From: Azohydromonas australica DSM 1124
Lineage (GTDB): Bacteria; Pseudomonadota; Gammaproteobacteria; Burkholderiales; Burkholderiaceae_C
Assembly: GCF_000430725.1 (NCBI RefSeq)
Contig: NZ_KE387212.1
Location: 8,884-57,296, forward strand
DNA length: 48,413 nt
Reading direction: 5' to 3'
Shown here: in pieces, positions 17,234 through 25,615 of the stretch
Layout of the letters: every line of letters starts with the position of its first letter
How positions within the stretch are numbered: the stretch's first letter is position 1
Made by a program: the position numbers and the translations under genes
The notes under the pieces: model-generated
What the model was told of the DNA's origin: nothing
Seen by the model: the letters and a program-made list of their open reading frames with translations, nothing else
The model's database searches: none

Positions 17234-18246
17234 GACGCCCCGCCATCTGCCTGCTGCTCGGCCTCCTGCCCGCTGCAGCCGTGGGCCCGTCGCAGGCCGC
17301 CTCTCCTCTGGCCGAACAGAACGAGCGCCTCTTCCAGCGCCTGCAGCAGGCGCATGGCCTGTCGGACGCCCAGTTGCAGGCGTTGCGCGGCATCTTTGCG
17401 CGCTCGGGCTTCGTCGGGCAGGGCAACCCGGCCGTGTCCGTCCACCCTCACTCGCCGGAGCAATGCCGCAGCCGCGTCGAGGCCGCCGTGCCCGGCGGCT
17501 ACGACAACGAGCGCTACCGGCGCATCTGCGGCGGCCGCTACATGGCTCCCCTGTACGACCCGAGCCGCGAGCGCGCCGAGGACGCCCACGCATGCATCGA
17601 CCAGTTCGAGTTCCCCGACATGCCCTGTGAATATCCGGTGGTCTGGGCCAAGGCCCGGGAAGCCGCGCAGATCTGTGCAGCCGTGGGCAAGCGGCTGTGC
17701 GATGCCCACGAATGGGAAGGCGCCTGCCAGGGTCGCCTGGAGCCCCCCGACTACCGCTTCGACCTGGCGCGCGGTGTGGCTGCGGACGCAGCCATCCGCA
17801 GCATGCGTGCCGCCCACAACCGCGCGCGCGAGGCCACGCGCCGCTGGAGCTACGGACCGGCCTACCGCAGCGGCATCTGCGCCACCGGCAGCCGCAAGAC
17901 ACCGGGCTGCCAGGGTGGTGGCTGGAGTGCCTGCGGATCCAACACCTACCCCAGCGGCGACTTTCCCCAATGCCACAGCCCGCTGGACGTTTACGACCTC
18001 AACGGCAATGCCGCGGAGCACATGAACCTGCCGCTCAACCCCTCGCAGATGGCCAGCCTGGGCAGCCGGGAACTGGGCCATACGGAGATGAAGGGCAGCT
18101 GGTTCGTGTTCGACAGCATCTACGCCCACGAGGACTGGTGCCGCTGGCGCGCACCCTACTGGCACGGCAGCCGGGTGATGGACGAGCACAGCCACGCCAA
18201 CTACCACCTCGGCTTTCGCTGCTGCAAGACGCTGGACCGGCGCTGA
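17230..18246 (+). CDS. Secreted SUMF1/FGE-like protein
   Basis: The 338-aa protein has a signal peptide (about 1-23) and a C-terminal formylglycine-generating-enzyme-type domain: AAQICAAVGKRLCDAHEWEGAC, DLNGNAAEHM, KGSWF and NYHLGFRC. True FGE converts a cysteine in sulfatases to formylglycine with two active-site cysteines in a segment like SYLCHDSYC. Here that segment reads SWFVFDSIYAHEDWC, so only the second cysteine is evident. It is cysteine-rich elsewhere, consistent with periplasmic disulfides. It is the last gene of the overlapped cassette. A sulfatase with a modifiable cysteine is encoded at 45691-47214, but other FGE-fold proteins bind sugars or do unrelated chemistry. Confidence 0.75.
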   Translation: MRRPAICLLLGLLPAAAVGPSQAASPLAEQNERLFQRLQQAHGLSDAQLQALRGIFARSGFVGQGNPAVSVHPHSPEQCRSRVEAAVPGGYDNERYRRICGGRYMAPLYDPSRERAEDAHACIDQFEFPDMPCEYPVVWAKAREAAQICAAVGKRLCDAHEWEGACQGRLEPPDYRFDLARGVAADAAIRSMRAAHNRAREATRRWSYGPAYRSGICATGSRKTPGCQGGGWSACGSNTYPSGDFPQCHSPLDVYDLNGNAAEHMNLPLNPSQMASLGSRELGHTEMKGSWFVFDSIYAHEDWCRWRAPYWHGSRVMDEHSHANYHLGFRCCKTLDRR

Positions 18247-18384
18247 CCCGAGCGCCGGCTGCTCGCCCGTGCCGGGACCGGCGGCCATGCCCCTGCACAC
18301 GGGCCATGCGTGTTGAAGACGCATCCGTGCCAAGGTCGCCGCCCTGGAGACTGTAAGTGACCGTCGAAGGGACCGGCCCACGGT

Positions 18385-18398
18385 TTGACGAACTTCAA
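18385..18398. promoter_or_regulatory. FNR/FixK-like box before the bactofilin-like gene
   Basis: TTGACgaacTTCAA keeps TTGA-N6-TCAA. It lies in the 295-base gap after the SUMF1-like gene, 143 bases before the next start. The distance is longer than at the usp and CBS genes, so activity is less sure. Confidence 0.4.
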
Positions 18399-18541
18399 GT
18401 TTTCGCGGTGCCATGGGAGGAACATCAGTCCGATTGCCTTGACACCAGGGCCGTGACGCAGGCCGTGCTTGGCCCTGAAGGCGGCCGTTTCCGCAATGGC
18501 GGATGCCGGCCATCGTGCCCCGCGTCCCTGGAGGAGCTGTC

Positions 18542-19633
18542 ATGAAGCACCCGAACACCTGGTGGCCGGCCCTGTGCCTGGCGACGTGCGCAGGCCTGCC
18601 GGCGCATGCCGCGCCTGCGGCACCCTCGCACGCCAACCTGTACGCCGCGGCGCCCAGCGTGGACATCGAGCAGCCGGTACCCGGCGACTTGCTGGCCGCG
18701 GCCGGGCGCATCCGCGTGGCGCAGGCAGTGGCCGAGGACGCCGCGTTGGCCGCGGGCGACATCGCGGTGCAAGCCCCCGTGGGGCAGGACCTGCGTGCCG
18801 CAGCGGGACGGCTGTCGCTCGCTACGCGCGTTGGTGGGGATGCCCACCTGGCCGGCGGCAACGTGCGCCTGGAGCCGGGAAGCGAGATCGCGGGCGGAGC
18901 CTGGATCGCCGGGGGCGACGTGCAGCTGCACGGCCGCATCGGCCAGCGCGCCAAGCTCTACGCCGGCCACCTGGTGCTGGGCGGTGAGGTGGCCGGCGAC
19001 CTGCAGGCCGCGGCCGACAGCATCGAACTGCTGCCCAGCGCCCGCATCCAGGGCCGCCTGCGCTACGCCAGCGCACACGAGGCCCGGATTGCAGACGGTG
19101 CCGTCATCGCCGGTGGCGTCGAGCGCGAGACCGCGCCCGAGCGCCCTCAGCCGCAGGCCGCGAACCCGGCAGCGGCACTGGCGTTCTGGCTGCTGGGGCT
19201 GTTCGCCGTCGGCGCTGTCTGGAGCCTGCTCTTCCCGGGCCTGGCGCAGCGGGCCCAAGCGCAGTTGCAGTCGGCACCGGGACCCAGCCTGGCTTTCGGT
19301 GCGCTCACGCTGCTGGGCGTGCCCGCCGCAGCCCTGCTGCTGATGCTCACCATCATTGGCGCCCCCCTGGCCTTGGCGCTCATCGCCGCGTACGCGCTGG
19401 CACTGCTGGCCGGCTTCCTCGTCGTCGCCGGCACCCTGGCCGAGCGTCTGCTGCAGGTGCGCGGCCGCGAGGCTTCCCCACGCATGCGCCTGGGCGCCAT
19501 GGCGCTGGCACTGCTGCTGCTCATCCTGGCCGGTTTCCTGCCCGTGGTGGGCTGGCTCGTAGCCCTCATGGCGCTGATGGCAGGTACCGGCGCGCTCGTG
19601 CGGCAGCGGCTGCATCGGACGCCGGCTGCGTGA
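18542..19633 (+). CDS. Bactofilin-like repeat protein with C-terminal membrane helices
   Basis: The 363-aa protein has a signal peptide (MKHPNTWWPALCLATCAGLPAHA), then about 150 residues of short repeats such as 'v.gDl.aagg.i.l...v.gda.laGg.v.l..g', the right-handed beta-helix pattern of bactofilin/polymer-forming proteins. From about residue 215 there are four hydrophobic segments, so the C-terminus is in the inner membrane with the helix outside. AGGAG precedes the ATG. Proteins of this layout are uncharacterised as far as I know; an envelope scaffold role is inference. It converges with mprF at 19708. Confidence 0.7.
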   Translation: MKHPNTWWPALCLATCAGLPAHAAPAAPSHANLYAAAPSVDIEQPVPGDLLAAAGRIRVAQAVAEDAALAAGDIAVQAPVGQDLRAAAGRLSLATRVGGDAHLAGGNVRLEPGSEIAGGAWIAGGDVQLHGRIGQRAKLYAGHLVLGGEVAGDLQAAADSIELLPSARIQGRLRYASAHEARIADGAVIAGGVERETAPERPQPQAANPAAALAFWLLGLFAVGAVWSLLFPGLAQRAQAQLQSAPGPSLAFGALTLLGVPAAALLLMLTIIGAPLALALIAAYALALLAGFLVVAGTLAERLLQVRGREASPRMRLGAMALALLLLILAGFLPVVGWLVALMALMAGTGALVRQRLHRTPAA

Positions 19634-19707
19634 TACAGGCCCCAAGCAGTGTCAGGCCGGGCCCCATGAACTGGCTTGGACGATCTGTCCGAAGGAGCCG
19701 GATGGGT

Positions 19708-22425
19708 TCACGGCGTTCCTTTTTGCGAGGTCCATGGTCGCGGCGCGATCGACGACGGGCCGGGCGATGGCACCTGCCCGGGGCCGAAGCGGGTGAAGAT
19801 GCCGGCCAGGCTGCCGGCCATCAGCGCCGTGACGTCCACCAGGATCGCCGGCAGCGCCACGCCTCCCGGAGAAGCCAGGTACAGCGGCTCCCACACCGGG
19901 TTGAACTTCGCCTTGTAGTGGCGCAGCCCCTCGAAGTTGTAGAAGTGCTCGCCGTGCCGGTAGAGCAGTGTGCCGATGCGGCCCCAGATCGGCGCGTCGC
20001 GCCGTGCGTCCAGCCCGGACAGCGGCGCCATGCCGAAATCGAACCACCGGTAGCCCTGGGTGCGGCCCCACAGCATCAGCTCGCTGAACAGGAAATCCAT
20101 GCTGCCCCGGGGAGCCGTGGGCAGGCGGCGCATCAAGTCGACCGACAACTCCTGCCGCCCCGCGCCGCACCACAGGTTGGCGAAGGCCACGATGCCCTCC
20201 TCGCCGCGCACCAGGGCCAACGGAAACTGCTCCAGGTAACGGGCGTCGAAGGACGCATTGGAGAAGCCCTTCTCGTGCGTGGCCTTGGCCCGCAGCCAGG
20301 CGTCGGACAGCTCCCGCAGCGCGGGCACCAAGGGCGGCACGGCCTCGCACGGCACGATCTCGAAGCGGTAGCCGCAGCGCAGCAGCCGGTTGCGCGCCTG
20401 CCGCAGGCCCGCGTGCGCGGGCAGTGCGAGGTCGAAGCGCGTCAGGTCCACGCGCGCCTGCTCGCCCAGCGGCGTGAGCACCAGGCCCTGCTCCGCGTAC
20501 TCGGCACGGCGCTGGCCGCGTACCTCGAAGAAGACGCACCAGCCGTCGTAGCGGTCGCACAGGTCATGGAAACGCCACAGCAGCTCGCGCCCGCCGGCAG
20601 CGTCGCCCACGGGATCGCCCATCGCAATCCAGCTGCGGCCGCTGCGGCCATACATGAGGAAGGCGTCCCGCGCCTGGCTGAACAGCACGGCCTTGTCCCC
20701 GCGCAGCACGAGGTTGGCATAGGTGCAGGGCGAGCGCTCGACGATGCGGCGCGCGTGTTCGATGTCCTCGGCGCAGGCCACGGCGATGGCGGGACGCACC
20801 GGGCGCAGCAGCCGGTACAGCCCGAATAGCGCCGCCAGCGCCACGGCGCCCACCGTGGCACGCAGCGAGCGCGCAGCCTCGGCATGCAGCGTGAAGCTCC
20901 ACCAGGACAGATCCGCGTGCAGCGCATGGCGGTTGGTAAGCAGCACCAGCCAGCCGGAGGCTCCCAGCACCATCACGATGGCCGCGATCCAGGGGGCGCG
21001 CAGCGGCTCGCCCAGCAGCGAGGACCTGCGATGGAACTGGCGTCGTGCCGGCAGCAGCGCGACGGCAGCGCAGCCCATCAGGAACGCCTCCTCGTAGTCC
21101 CAGCCCTTGGCCAGCGACAGCAGCGACGCTCCCAGGAGCAGCACCAGCGCCAGATGCCATGCGGCATCAAGCCGGCGCTGCAGGGCGTGCGCCAGCAGCA
21201 GCAGCGCCGACCCGGCCAGGCTGGCCAGGAAATGCGAGGACTCGATCAGCGGCAGGGCCAGCACGTGGCTCAGCACTTCCAGCCGTCCGGCAGAGGCCGG
21301 CAGCGAACCGGAAAACAGCAGCAAGGCGCCGGCCATGAACACCAGGGCGGCCAGGATCTGCGGCACCAGCGCCATGAGGATGCGCGTGCCCGATGCGAGC
21401 CGGCTGCGCCAGGCCGGCGGCAGCCCCCTGCCCGCGCGCAAGCCCACCAGCAGGGCCGCGGCGAACAAGGGCGCGATGAAGTAGACGCCGCGAAACAACA
21501 GCAGCGCCGCGGCGAGTTCCGCGGCGCCCACGCGCTGCCCCAGCATCAGCACCATCGCCGACTCGAACACGCCCAGGCCACCGGGCACGAGGCTGGCATT
21601 GCCGGCAAGCAACGCGATCAGGAATACCGCGACGCCTTGCAGGTAGCTCACGCCGGCCGAAGGCGGCAGCAGCGCGTGGAACACGGCGGACATCAGGCAC
21701 AGGTCCAGCGAGGCAACCCCGAGCTGACCCAGCGTCAGCGCCGGCGACGGCAGCCGCCACGGCCTGGGGCCCGGCATCGACAGGCGCCCAGCGGCAGACG
21801 CCACGCTGAGCAGCAGGTACGCACCCAGCAGCGCGAGAAACGCCCAGCCCAACGCCCGGGTCGTCGCCCCGGCCCAGCGCAGCGCCTGCGGCAACGGCAC
21901 CGGACCGAGCACGAAGGCCACGCCGCCCACGCCCAGGAAGCCGAGCCAGAAGCCGGCGCTGCAAAACAGCACCACCTTGGACACCTCGGCGGCGGACAGG
22001 CCCGCCGCGGTGTAGGTCCAGTAGCGCACCGCGGCGCCCGTGACGAGGGTGTTGCCGAAGTTGTTGCCCAGCGCGTTGGCGATGAAGGCGGTGGACGCAA
22101 CCGACGCGCCGGGCACGCGGCGGCCGATGAAGCGCATGGCCAGCAGGTCGTAGCCGGTGAGCGTGGCGTAGCCGGCCAGGGTCAGCAGGCCTGCCTGCAC
22201 CAGCGCGCTGGCCGGCAGCGCCGACACCGCGTCGAGCAACTCGTGATAACGCTGCCCGCGCAGCCAGTCCTGCAGCACCCACAGCGCCAGCGCGAACACG
22301 GCTATCCCGGCAAAGGGACCGGCCCTGCGCAGCAGGCGGCGGGCTAAGGCCAGACGCTGATCCAGCGGACGGGGCGGGAGCATCCGTGCATGCTCGTTGG
22401 CCGGTTCCGGCAGGACTTGCCGCAA
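19708..22425 (-). CDS. mprF: MprF-like phosphatidylglycerol lysyltransferase
   Basis: The 905-aa protein (891 if the ATG at 22383 is used) has about 14 membrane helices over residues 35-560 (flippase part, with GNNFGNTLVTGAAVRYW and LVPGGLGVFESAMV) and a cytosolic DUF2156 catalytic domain at about 570-870 (MGDPVGD, STSMDFLF-like GSMDFLFSELMLWG, RWFDFGMAPLSGL, YNFEGLRHYKAKFNPVWEPLY). MprF adds an amino acid from aminoacyl-tRNA to phosphatidylglycerol and flips the product, lowering surface charge and raising resistance to cationic peptides and acid. The TTG at 22425 is seven bases after the usp stop; neither start has a good ribosome-binding site. It is the second gene of a usp-mprF pair. Confidence 0.9.
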   Translation of the reverse strand: MRQVLPEPANEHARMLPPRPLDQRLALARRLLRRAGPFAGIAVFALALWVLQDWLRGQRYHELLDAVSALPASALVQAGLLTLAGYATLTGYDLLAMRFIGRRVPGASVASTAFIANALGNNFGNTLVTGAAVRYWTYTAAGLSAAEVSKVVLFCSAGFWLGFLGVGGVAFVLGPVPLPQALRWAGATTRALGWAFLALLGAYLLLSVASAAGRLSMPGPRPWRLPSPALTLGQLGVASLDLCLMSAVFHALLPPSAGVSYLQGVAVFLIALLAGNASLVPGGLGVFESAMVLMLGQRVGAAELAAALLLFRGVYFIAPLFAAALLVGLRAGRGLPPAWRSRLASGTRILMALVPQILAALVFMAGALLLFSGSLPASAGRLEVLSHVLALPLIESSHFLASLAGSALLLLAHALQRRLDAAWHLALVLLLGASLLSLAKGWDYEEAFLMGCAAVALLPARRQFHRRSSLLGEPLRAPWIAAIVMVLGASGWLVLLTNRHALHADLSWWSFTLHAEAARSLRATVGAVALAALFGLYRLLRPVRPAIAVACAEDIEHARRIVERSPCTYANLVLRGDKAVLFSQARDAFLMYGRSGRSWIAMGDPVGDAAGGRELLWRFHDLCDRYDGWCVFFEVRGQRRAEYAEQGLVLTPLGEQARVDLTRFDLALPAHAGLRQARNRLLRCGYRFEIVPCEAVPPLVPALRELSDAWLRAKATHEKGFSNASFDARYLEQFPLALVRGEEGIVAFANLWCGAGRQELSVDLMRRLPTAPRGSMDFLFSELMLWGRTQGYRWFDFGMAPLSGLDARRDAPIWGRIGTLLYRHGEHFYNFEGLRHYKAKFNPVWEPLYLASPGGVALPAILVDVTALMAGSLAGIFTRFGPGQVPSPGPSSIAPRPWTSQKGTP

Positions 22426-22431
22426 CTCGAT

Positions 22432-23244
22432 TCAGTGCGCCATCAGCACCGGCAACGCCATGGCAGCCAGCACCGTGCGCGTCGCACCGCCGAGCAGGAT
22501 CTCGCGTGAGCGGGTGTGGCCGTAGCAGCCCATGACCACCAGGTCCGCCCCCAGCTTGGCCGCGCGGGACAGCAGGCTCTCGCCGACGTGGCCCCCGTCG
22601 GTGTTCTCCTGCACATACTCGGCATCGATGCCGTGGCGCAGCAGCAGTGGCCGCACCACCGTCGGGTCACAGCCCCAGCCGGCGACCTGTACCGCGGCGT
22701 CGGGATGCACCAGCGGCAGCGCCGCGGACAGCGCGCGAGCCGCTTCCCGTGAGGGTTTCCAGGCGATGAGCACCCGTCGGCCGACGTCGCCGAAGCGGCC
22801 GCTCGACGGCACCACCAGTACCGGCTTGCCGCTGTCGATGACCACCGACTCCACGAAATCCGCCGGCATGCCAGCGGCGGCCTCGCTGCCACCATGCTGG
22901 CCCAGCACGACCAGATCGTGCAGCCAGGCCTCGCGCACGAAGCCTCTCGTCACGGCCTGATCCCGCGGTACCTCGGCCCAGTGCAACCGGGGCTCAGCCG
23001 GAACGGCATCGACCAGGGCGCGTGCCTGTTCCCTGCAGCGGGCATCGAAGGCCGCGTTGCCGGGCAACAGTACGCTGCCCTCGACGAAGAACTGCGACGG
23101 CGTTGGCGCAGGCTGGGGCGCACAGGCGTAAAGCGCCGTCACCGTCGCTTGCAGACGCTGTGCCAGCGCCCGGGCCACTTCCAGCCGCATGCGGCTGTGC
23201 ACCGAGGCGTCGACGTGAAGCAGGATCGAAGCCACCATGTTCAT
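22432..23244 (-). CDS. Universal stress protein, two-domain (copy 2)
   Basis: The 270-aa protein has two UspA domains. The second ends GCYGHTRSREILLGGATRTVL, a full G-x2-G-x9-G-T signature; the first is degenerate. ATG 23244 is chosen because AGGAGGT lies just upstream and the protein then begins MNMVASILLHVD like its paralogue at 6604-7419 (MSLMASILVHVD). The paralogues share blocks such as GDVGRRVLIAWKPSREAARALS. A FixK-like box stands 64 bases before the start. mprF follows without a real gap, so membrane lipid change and stress protein are likely co-expressed. Confidence 0.9.
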   Translation of the reverse strand: MNMVASILLHVDASVHSRMRLEVARALAQRLQATVTALYACAPQPAPTPSQFFVEGSVLLPGNAAFDARCREQARALVDAVPAEPRLHWAEVPRDQAVTRGFVREAWLHDLVVLGQHGGSEAAAGMPADFVESVVIDSGKPVLVVPSSGRFGDVGRRVLIAWKPSREAARALSAALPLVHPDAAVQVAGWGCDPTVVRPLLLRHGIDAEYVQENTDGGHVGESLLSRAAKLGADLVVMGCYGHTRSREILLGGATRTVLAAMALPVLMAH

Positions 23245-23308
23245 GGATACCTCCTGAAGCATCGGATCGGCGGGCAACCGCAATTTAGGCCTGTCCAGCA
23301 GGCGCCAC

Positions 23309-23322
23309 TTGCGTCATGTCAA
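23309..23322 (-). promoter_or_regulatory. FixK/FNR-like box before usp-mprF
   Basis: On the plus strand TTGCGtcatGTCAA, fitting TTGC-N6-TCAA, 64 bases before the usp start at 23244. A possible -10 TAAATT lies on the minus strand near 23283-23288, at the right distance for class II activation. Confidence 0.6.
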
Positions 23323-23379
23323 GCGCGCAAGCGCGACCGGATCCGTAGTGGCCCACAGTCGTTGCCGTGATACCCCGTC

Positions 23380-23874
23380 TCAATAGGGCGTGTCTCGCCA
23401 ACCGTGGCGGCAGGACCAGCGCGCCACCGGTCCCTCCAGCGCAAGGAAGAGCAGCGTGACAGCTGCAATCACGCCGGGAGCCAGGCCCAGGGACTCGCGC
23501 AGCACCAGCAGCGGCAGCAGCGCTTCGGGCACCTGGTCCAGTCCCGTGGCCTTTCCGCTGGATGGAATGCCCAGGCGCCGCTTGACGAAGCTCGAAAGCA
23601 GGTCGCCGGCCATGGAGAGCAGCCCGACGGCAGCCCCGGTCGGCGCGGGGAATCCCATCAGCGGGGCCATCAACAGGGTGGCCACCGTCGCGGCCACGAC
23701 CCCCCGCACGGTTTTCGAATGCCCCAGCAAGGGCTTGCCGTCGAAAAACCGCAGACCGCCGTCCAGAGGAGCGTTCCAGCGGTCGCATAAAAGACGCTTC
23801 ACCGCGATCGGCGCCGTGTTGGCCACCGTCAGCAGCACCAGCAGCTTGGCAGTCAGCACCATCGAGTCGGGCAT
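23380..23874 (-). CDS. CarS-like CTP:lipid cytidylyltransferase family protein
   Basis: The 164-aa protein has four to five membrane segments and the motif pair RWNAPLDGG followed by FFDGKPLLGHSKTVRG, the hallmark of the CarS/DUF46 family (CDP-archaeol synthase) and related to CdsA. CarS activates an ether phospholipid with CTP; a bacterial member presumably activates a phosphatidate-like lipid. A downstream stretch GDLLSSFVKRRLGIPSSGKATGLDQ (read in parts: GDLLSSFVKRR, then GLDQVPE) matches the family's Mg-binding C-terminal motif. AGGAG stands about ten bases before the ATG. It begins 46 bases after the acyl-CoA ligase gene and closes the storage-lipid operon. Confidence 0.75.
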   Translation of the reverse strand: MPDSMVLTAKLLVLLTVANTAPIAVKRLLCDRWNAPLDGGLRFFDGKPLLGHSKTVRGVVAATVATLLMAPLMGFPAPTGAAVGLLSMAGDLLSSFVKRRLGIPSSGKATGLDQVPEALLPLLVLRESLGLAPGVIAAVTLLFLALEGPVARWSCRHGWRDTPY

Positions 23875-23920
23875 GGCTTGCGGGCTCCTGAAGGCAAAGC
23901 CTGCAGGCTGCGAGCCGGCA

Positions 23921-25615
23921 TCACACGGCCTGGGCCGGACGCCTGGCGGCCTCCTCGTCCCGCAGGGCCCGGCGCAGCACCTTGCCGATGGGACTCTTGG
24001 GCAACGCATTGCCGCGCAACTCCAGTTGGCGCGGCACCTTGTAGCCGGTGAGGTGCTTGCGCAGGTGCTCCATCAGCTCCGCCTGCGTCAGCGTGGGGTC
24101 CCGCGGCACGGCAATGAGCTTCACCGCCTCGCCCGAATGCGCATCGGGCACGCCGATCGCACCGGCCTCCAGCACTCCCGGGTGCATCGTGGCAACCTCC
24201 TCGATCTCATTGGGATAGACCTTGAAGCCCGAGACGATGATGAGATCCTTCTTGCGGTCGATGATCTGCACGCGGCCCTCGGTGTTCACCAGCGCCATGT
24301 CGCCCGTGTGCAGCCAGCCGTCCGGTTCCAGCGCGCGTGCCGTCTCCTGCGGATGGTTCCAGTAGCCTTTCATCACCTGCGGGCCGCGCACGCACAGCTC
24401 GCCGACGTCGCAGATACCCAGCTCTCTGCCCGTCTCGTCGCGGATGCTGATGTCGGTGGACGGCAAGGGCAGGCCAACGTTGCCGGAGAACTCCTCGACA
24501 TCGAGCGGGTTCGCGCAGACGATCGGCGAAGCCTCGGTCAGGCCATAGCCTTCGATGATCGGCACGCCCATGACCTCGTGCCAGCGCTGCGCCACCGATC
24601 GGTGCACCGCCATCCCGCCGGCCACGGCGATCTTGAGCGCGCTGGCATCGACCTCGTGGATGGATGGGGCGTCGAGCAGCGCATTGAAGAGCGTGTTGAC
24701 GCCGGTGATCGCGGTGAAGCGCAGGTGCTTGATCTCCTTGATGAACGTCTCCATGTCGCGCGGATTCGTGATGAGGTGGTTGTCCGCGCCCCACAAGAGA
24801 AAGAACAGCGCATTGGCCGTGAGCGAGAACACGTGATACAGGGGTAGCGGGGTCACGGCGATCTCGGCGCCTTCGGTGAGAACGCCGCCGATCCACGCCG
24901 AGGTCTGCAGCAGATTGGCCACCATGTTGCCGTGCGTGAGCATCGCGCCCTTGGCCACGCCCGTGGTGCCCCCTGTGTATTGCAGGAAGGCCAGGTCGTC
25001 ACGGCCCAGCGGCTCCTCGTGCAACCGGTGCTGGGCGCCGCGCTCCAGCACGTGGGCCCAGTCGAACGCGCCTTCGATCTTCCACTCCGGCACCATGTGC
25101 TTGACATGCTTGACAACGAAGTTGACCAGCAGCGACCTGGGCAGGCTCAGCATGTCGCCCAGGCGGGTGGCGATGACCGTCTTCACCGCCGTGTCGGGCA
25201 ACACCTCCTGCAGCGTATGTGCGAAGTTCTCCAGCACCACGATCGCTTCCGCGCCCGAGTCGCGAAGCTGGTGGCGCAACTCGCGCGCGGTGTACATCGG
25301 GTTGACGTTGACGACCACCATGCCGGCGCGCAAGGTACCGAACAGGGCCACCGGGTACTGCAGCAGGTTGGGCAGCATGATCGCCACGCGCGTGCCCGGG
25401 TTCAGATGGGCATGTTGCTGCAGGAACGCACCGAACTGCGCCGTGAGCTGGTCGAGCTCGCCATAGCTGATGCTCGTGCCCATGTTGGTGAACGCAGCAA
25501 GATCATGGAAGCGGGTACAGCTGCTTTCGAAGACGTCACGCAGCGACTGGTAACGGCCCAGGTTCGCCTCAGCCGGGACGCCCTTGGGATAGTGCTCGAG
25601 CCAGATCCTGTTCAT
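23921..25615 (-). CDS. Long-chain acyl-CoA ligase (AMP-forming)
   Basis: The 564-aa protein is an AMP-binding-fold ligase that turns fatty acid, ATP and CoA into acyl-CoA. Motifs are YTGGTTGVAKGAMLTH (P-loop-like, about residue 215), GYGLTEASP, GWLHTGDM, DRKKDLIIVSGFKVYPNEIEE and the catalytic lysine region PKSPIGKVLRR. Length and motif set fit FadD. It starts by ATGA overlap with the stop of the wax ester synthase gene, so acyl-CoA supply and acyl transfer are made together. Its likely role here is to activate fatty acids for wax ester or triacylglycerol synthesis, or to recover acids released by the patatin lipase. Confidence 0.92.
   Translation of the reverse strand: MNRIWLEHYPKGVPAEANLGRYQSLRDVFESSCTRFHDLAAFTNMGTSISYGELDQLTAQFGAFLQQHAHLNPGTRVAIMLPNLLQYPVALFGTLRAGMVVVNVNPMYTARELRHQLRDSGAEAIVVLENFAHTLQEVLPDTAVKTVIATRLGDMLSLPRSLLVNFVVKHVKHMVPEWKIEGAFDWAHVLERGAQHRLHEEPLGRDDLAFLQYTGGTTGVAKGAMLTHGNMVANLLQTSAWIGGVLTEGAEIAVTPLPLYHVFSLTANALFFLLWGADNHLITNPRDMETFIKEIKHLRFTAITGVNTLFNALLDAPSIHEVDASALKIAVAGGMAVHRSVAQRWHEVMGVPIIEGYGLTEASPIVCANPLDVEEFSGNVGLPLPSTDISIRDETGRELGICDVGELCVRGPQVMKGYWNHPQETARALEPDGWLHTGDMALVNTEGRVQIIDRKKDLIIVSGFKVYPNEIEEVATMHPGVLEAGAIGVPDAHSGEAVKLIAVPRDPTLTQAELMEHLRKHLTGYKVPRQLELRGNALPKSPIGKVLRRALRDEEAARRPAQAV

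Noticed and set aside
15062..17902. A 946-codon open frame on the minus strand
   Set aside because: It lies opposite three overlapping genes with clear family motifs; its sequence is rich in Arg, Ala, Gly and His and shows no domain. High GC keeps antisense frames open.
20884..22347. A 487-codon plus-strand frame rich in Gln, Arg and His
   Set aside because: It is opposite mprF; the composition is that of a shadow frame in GC-rich membrane-protein DNA.
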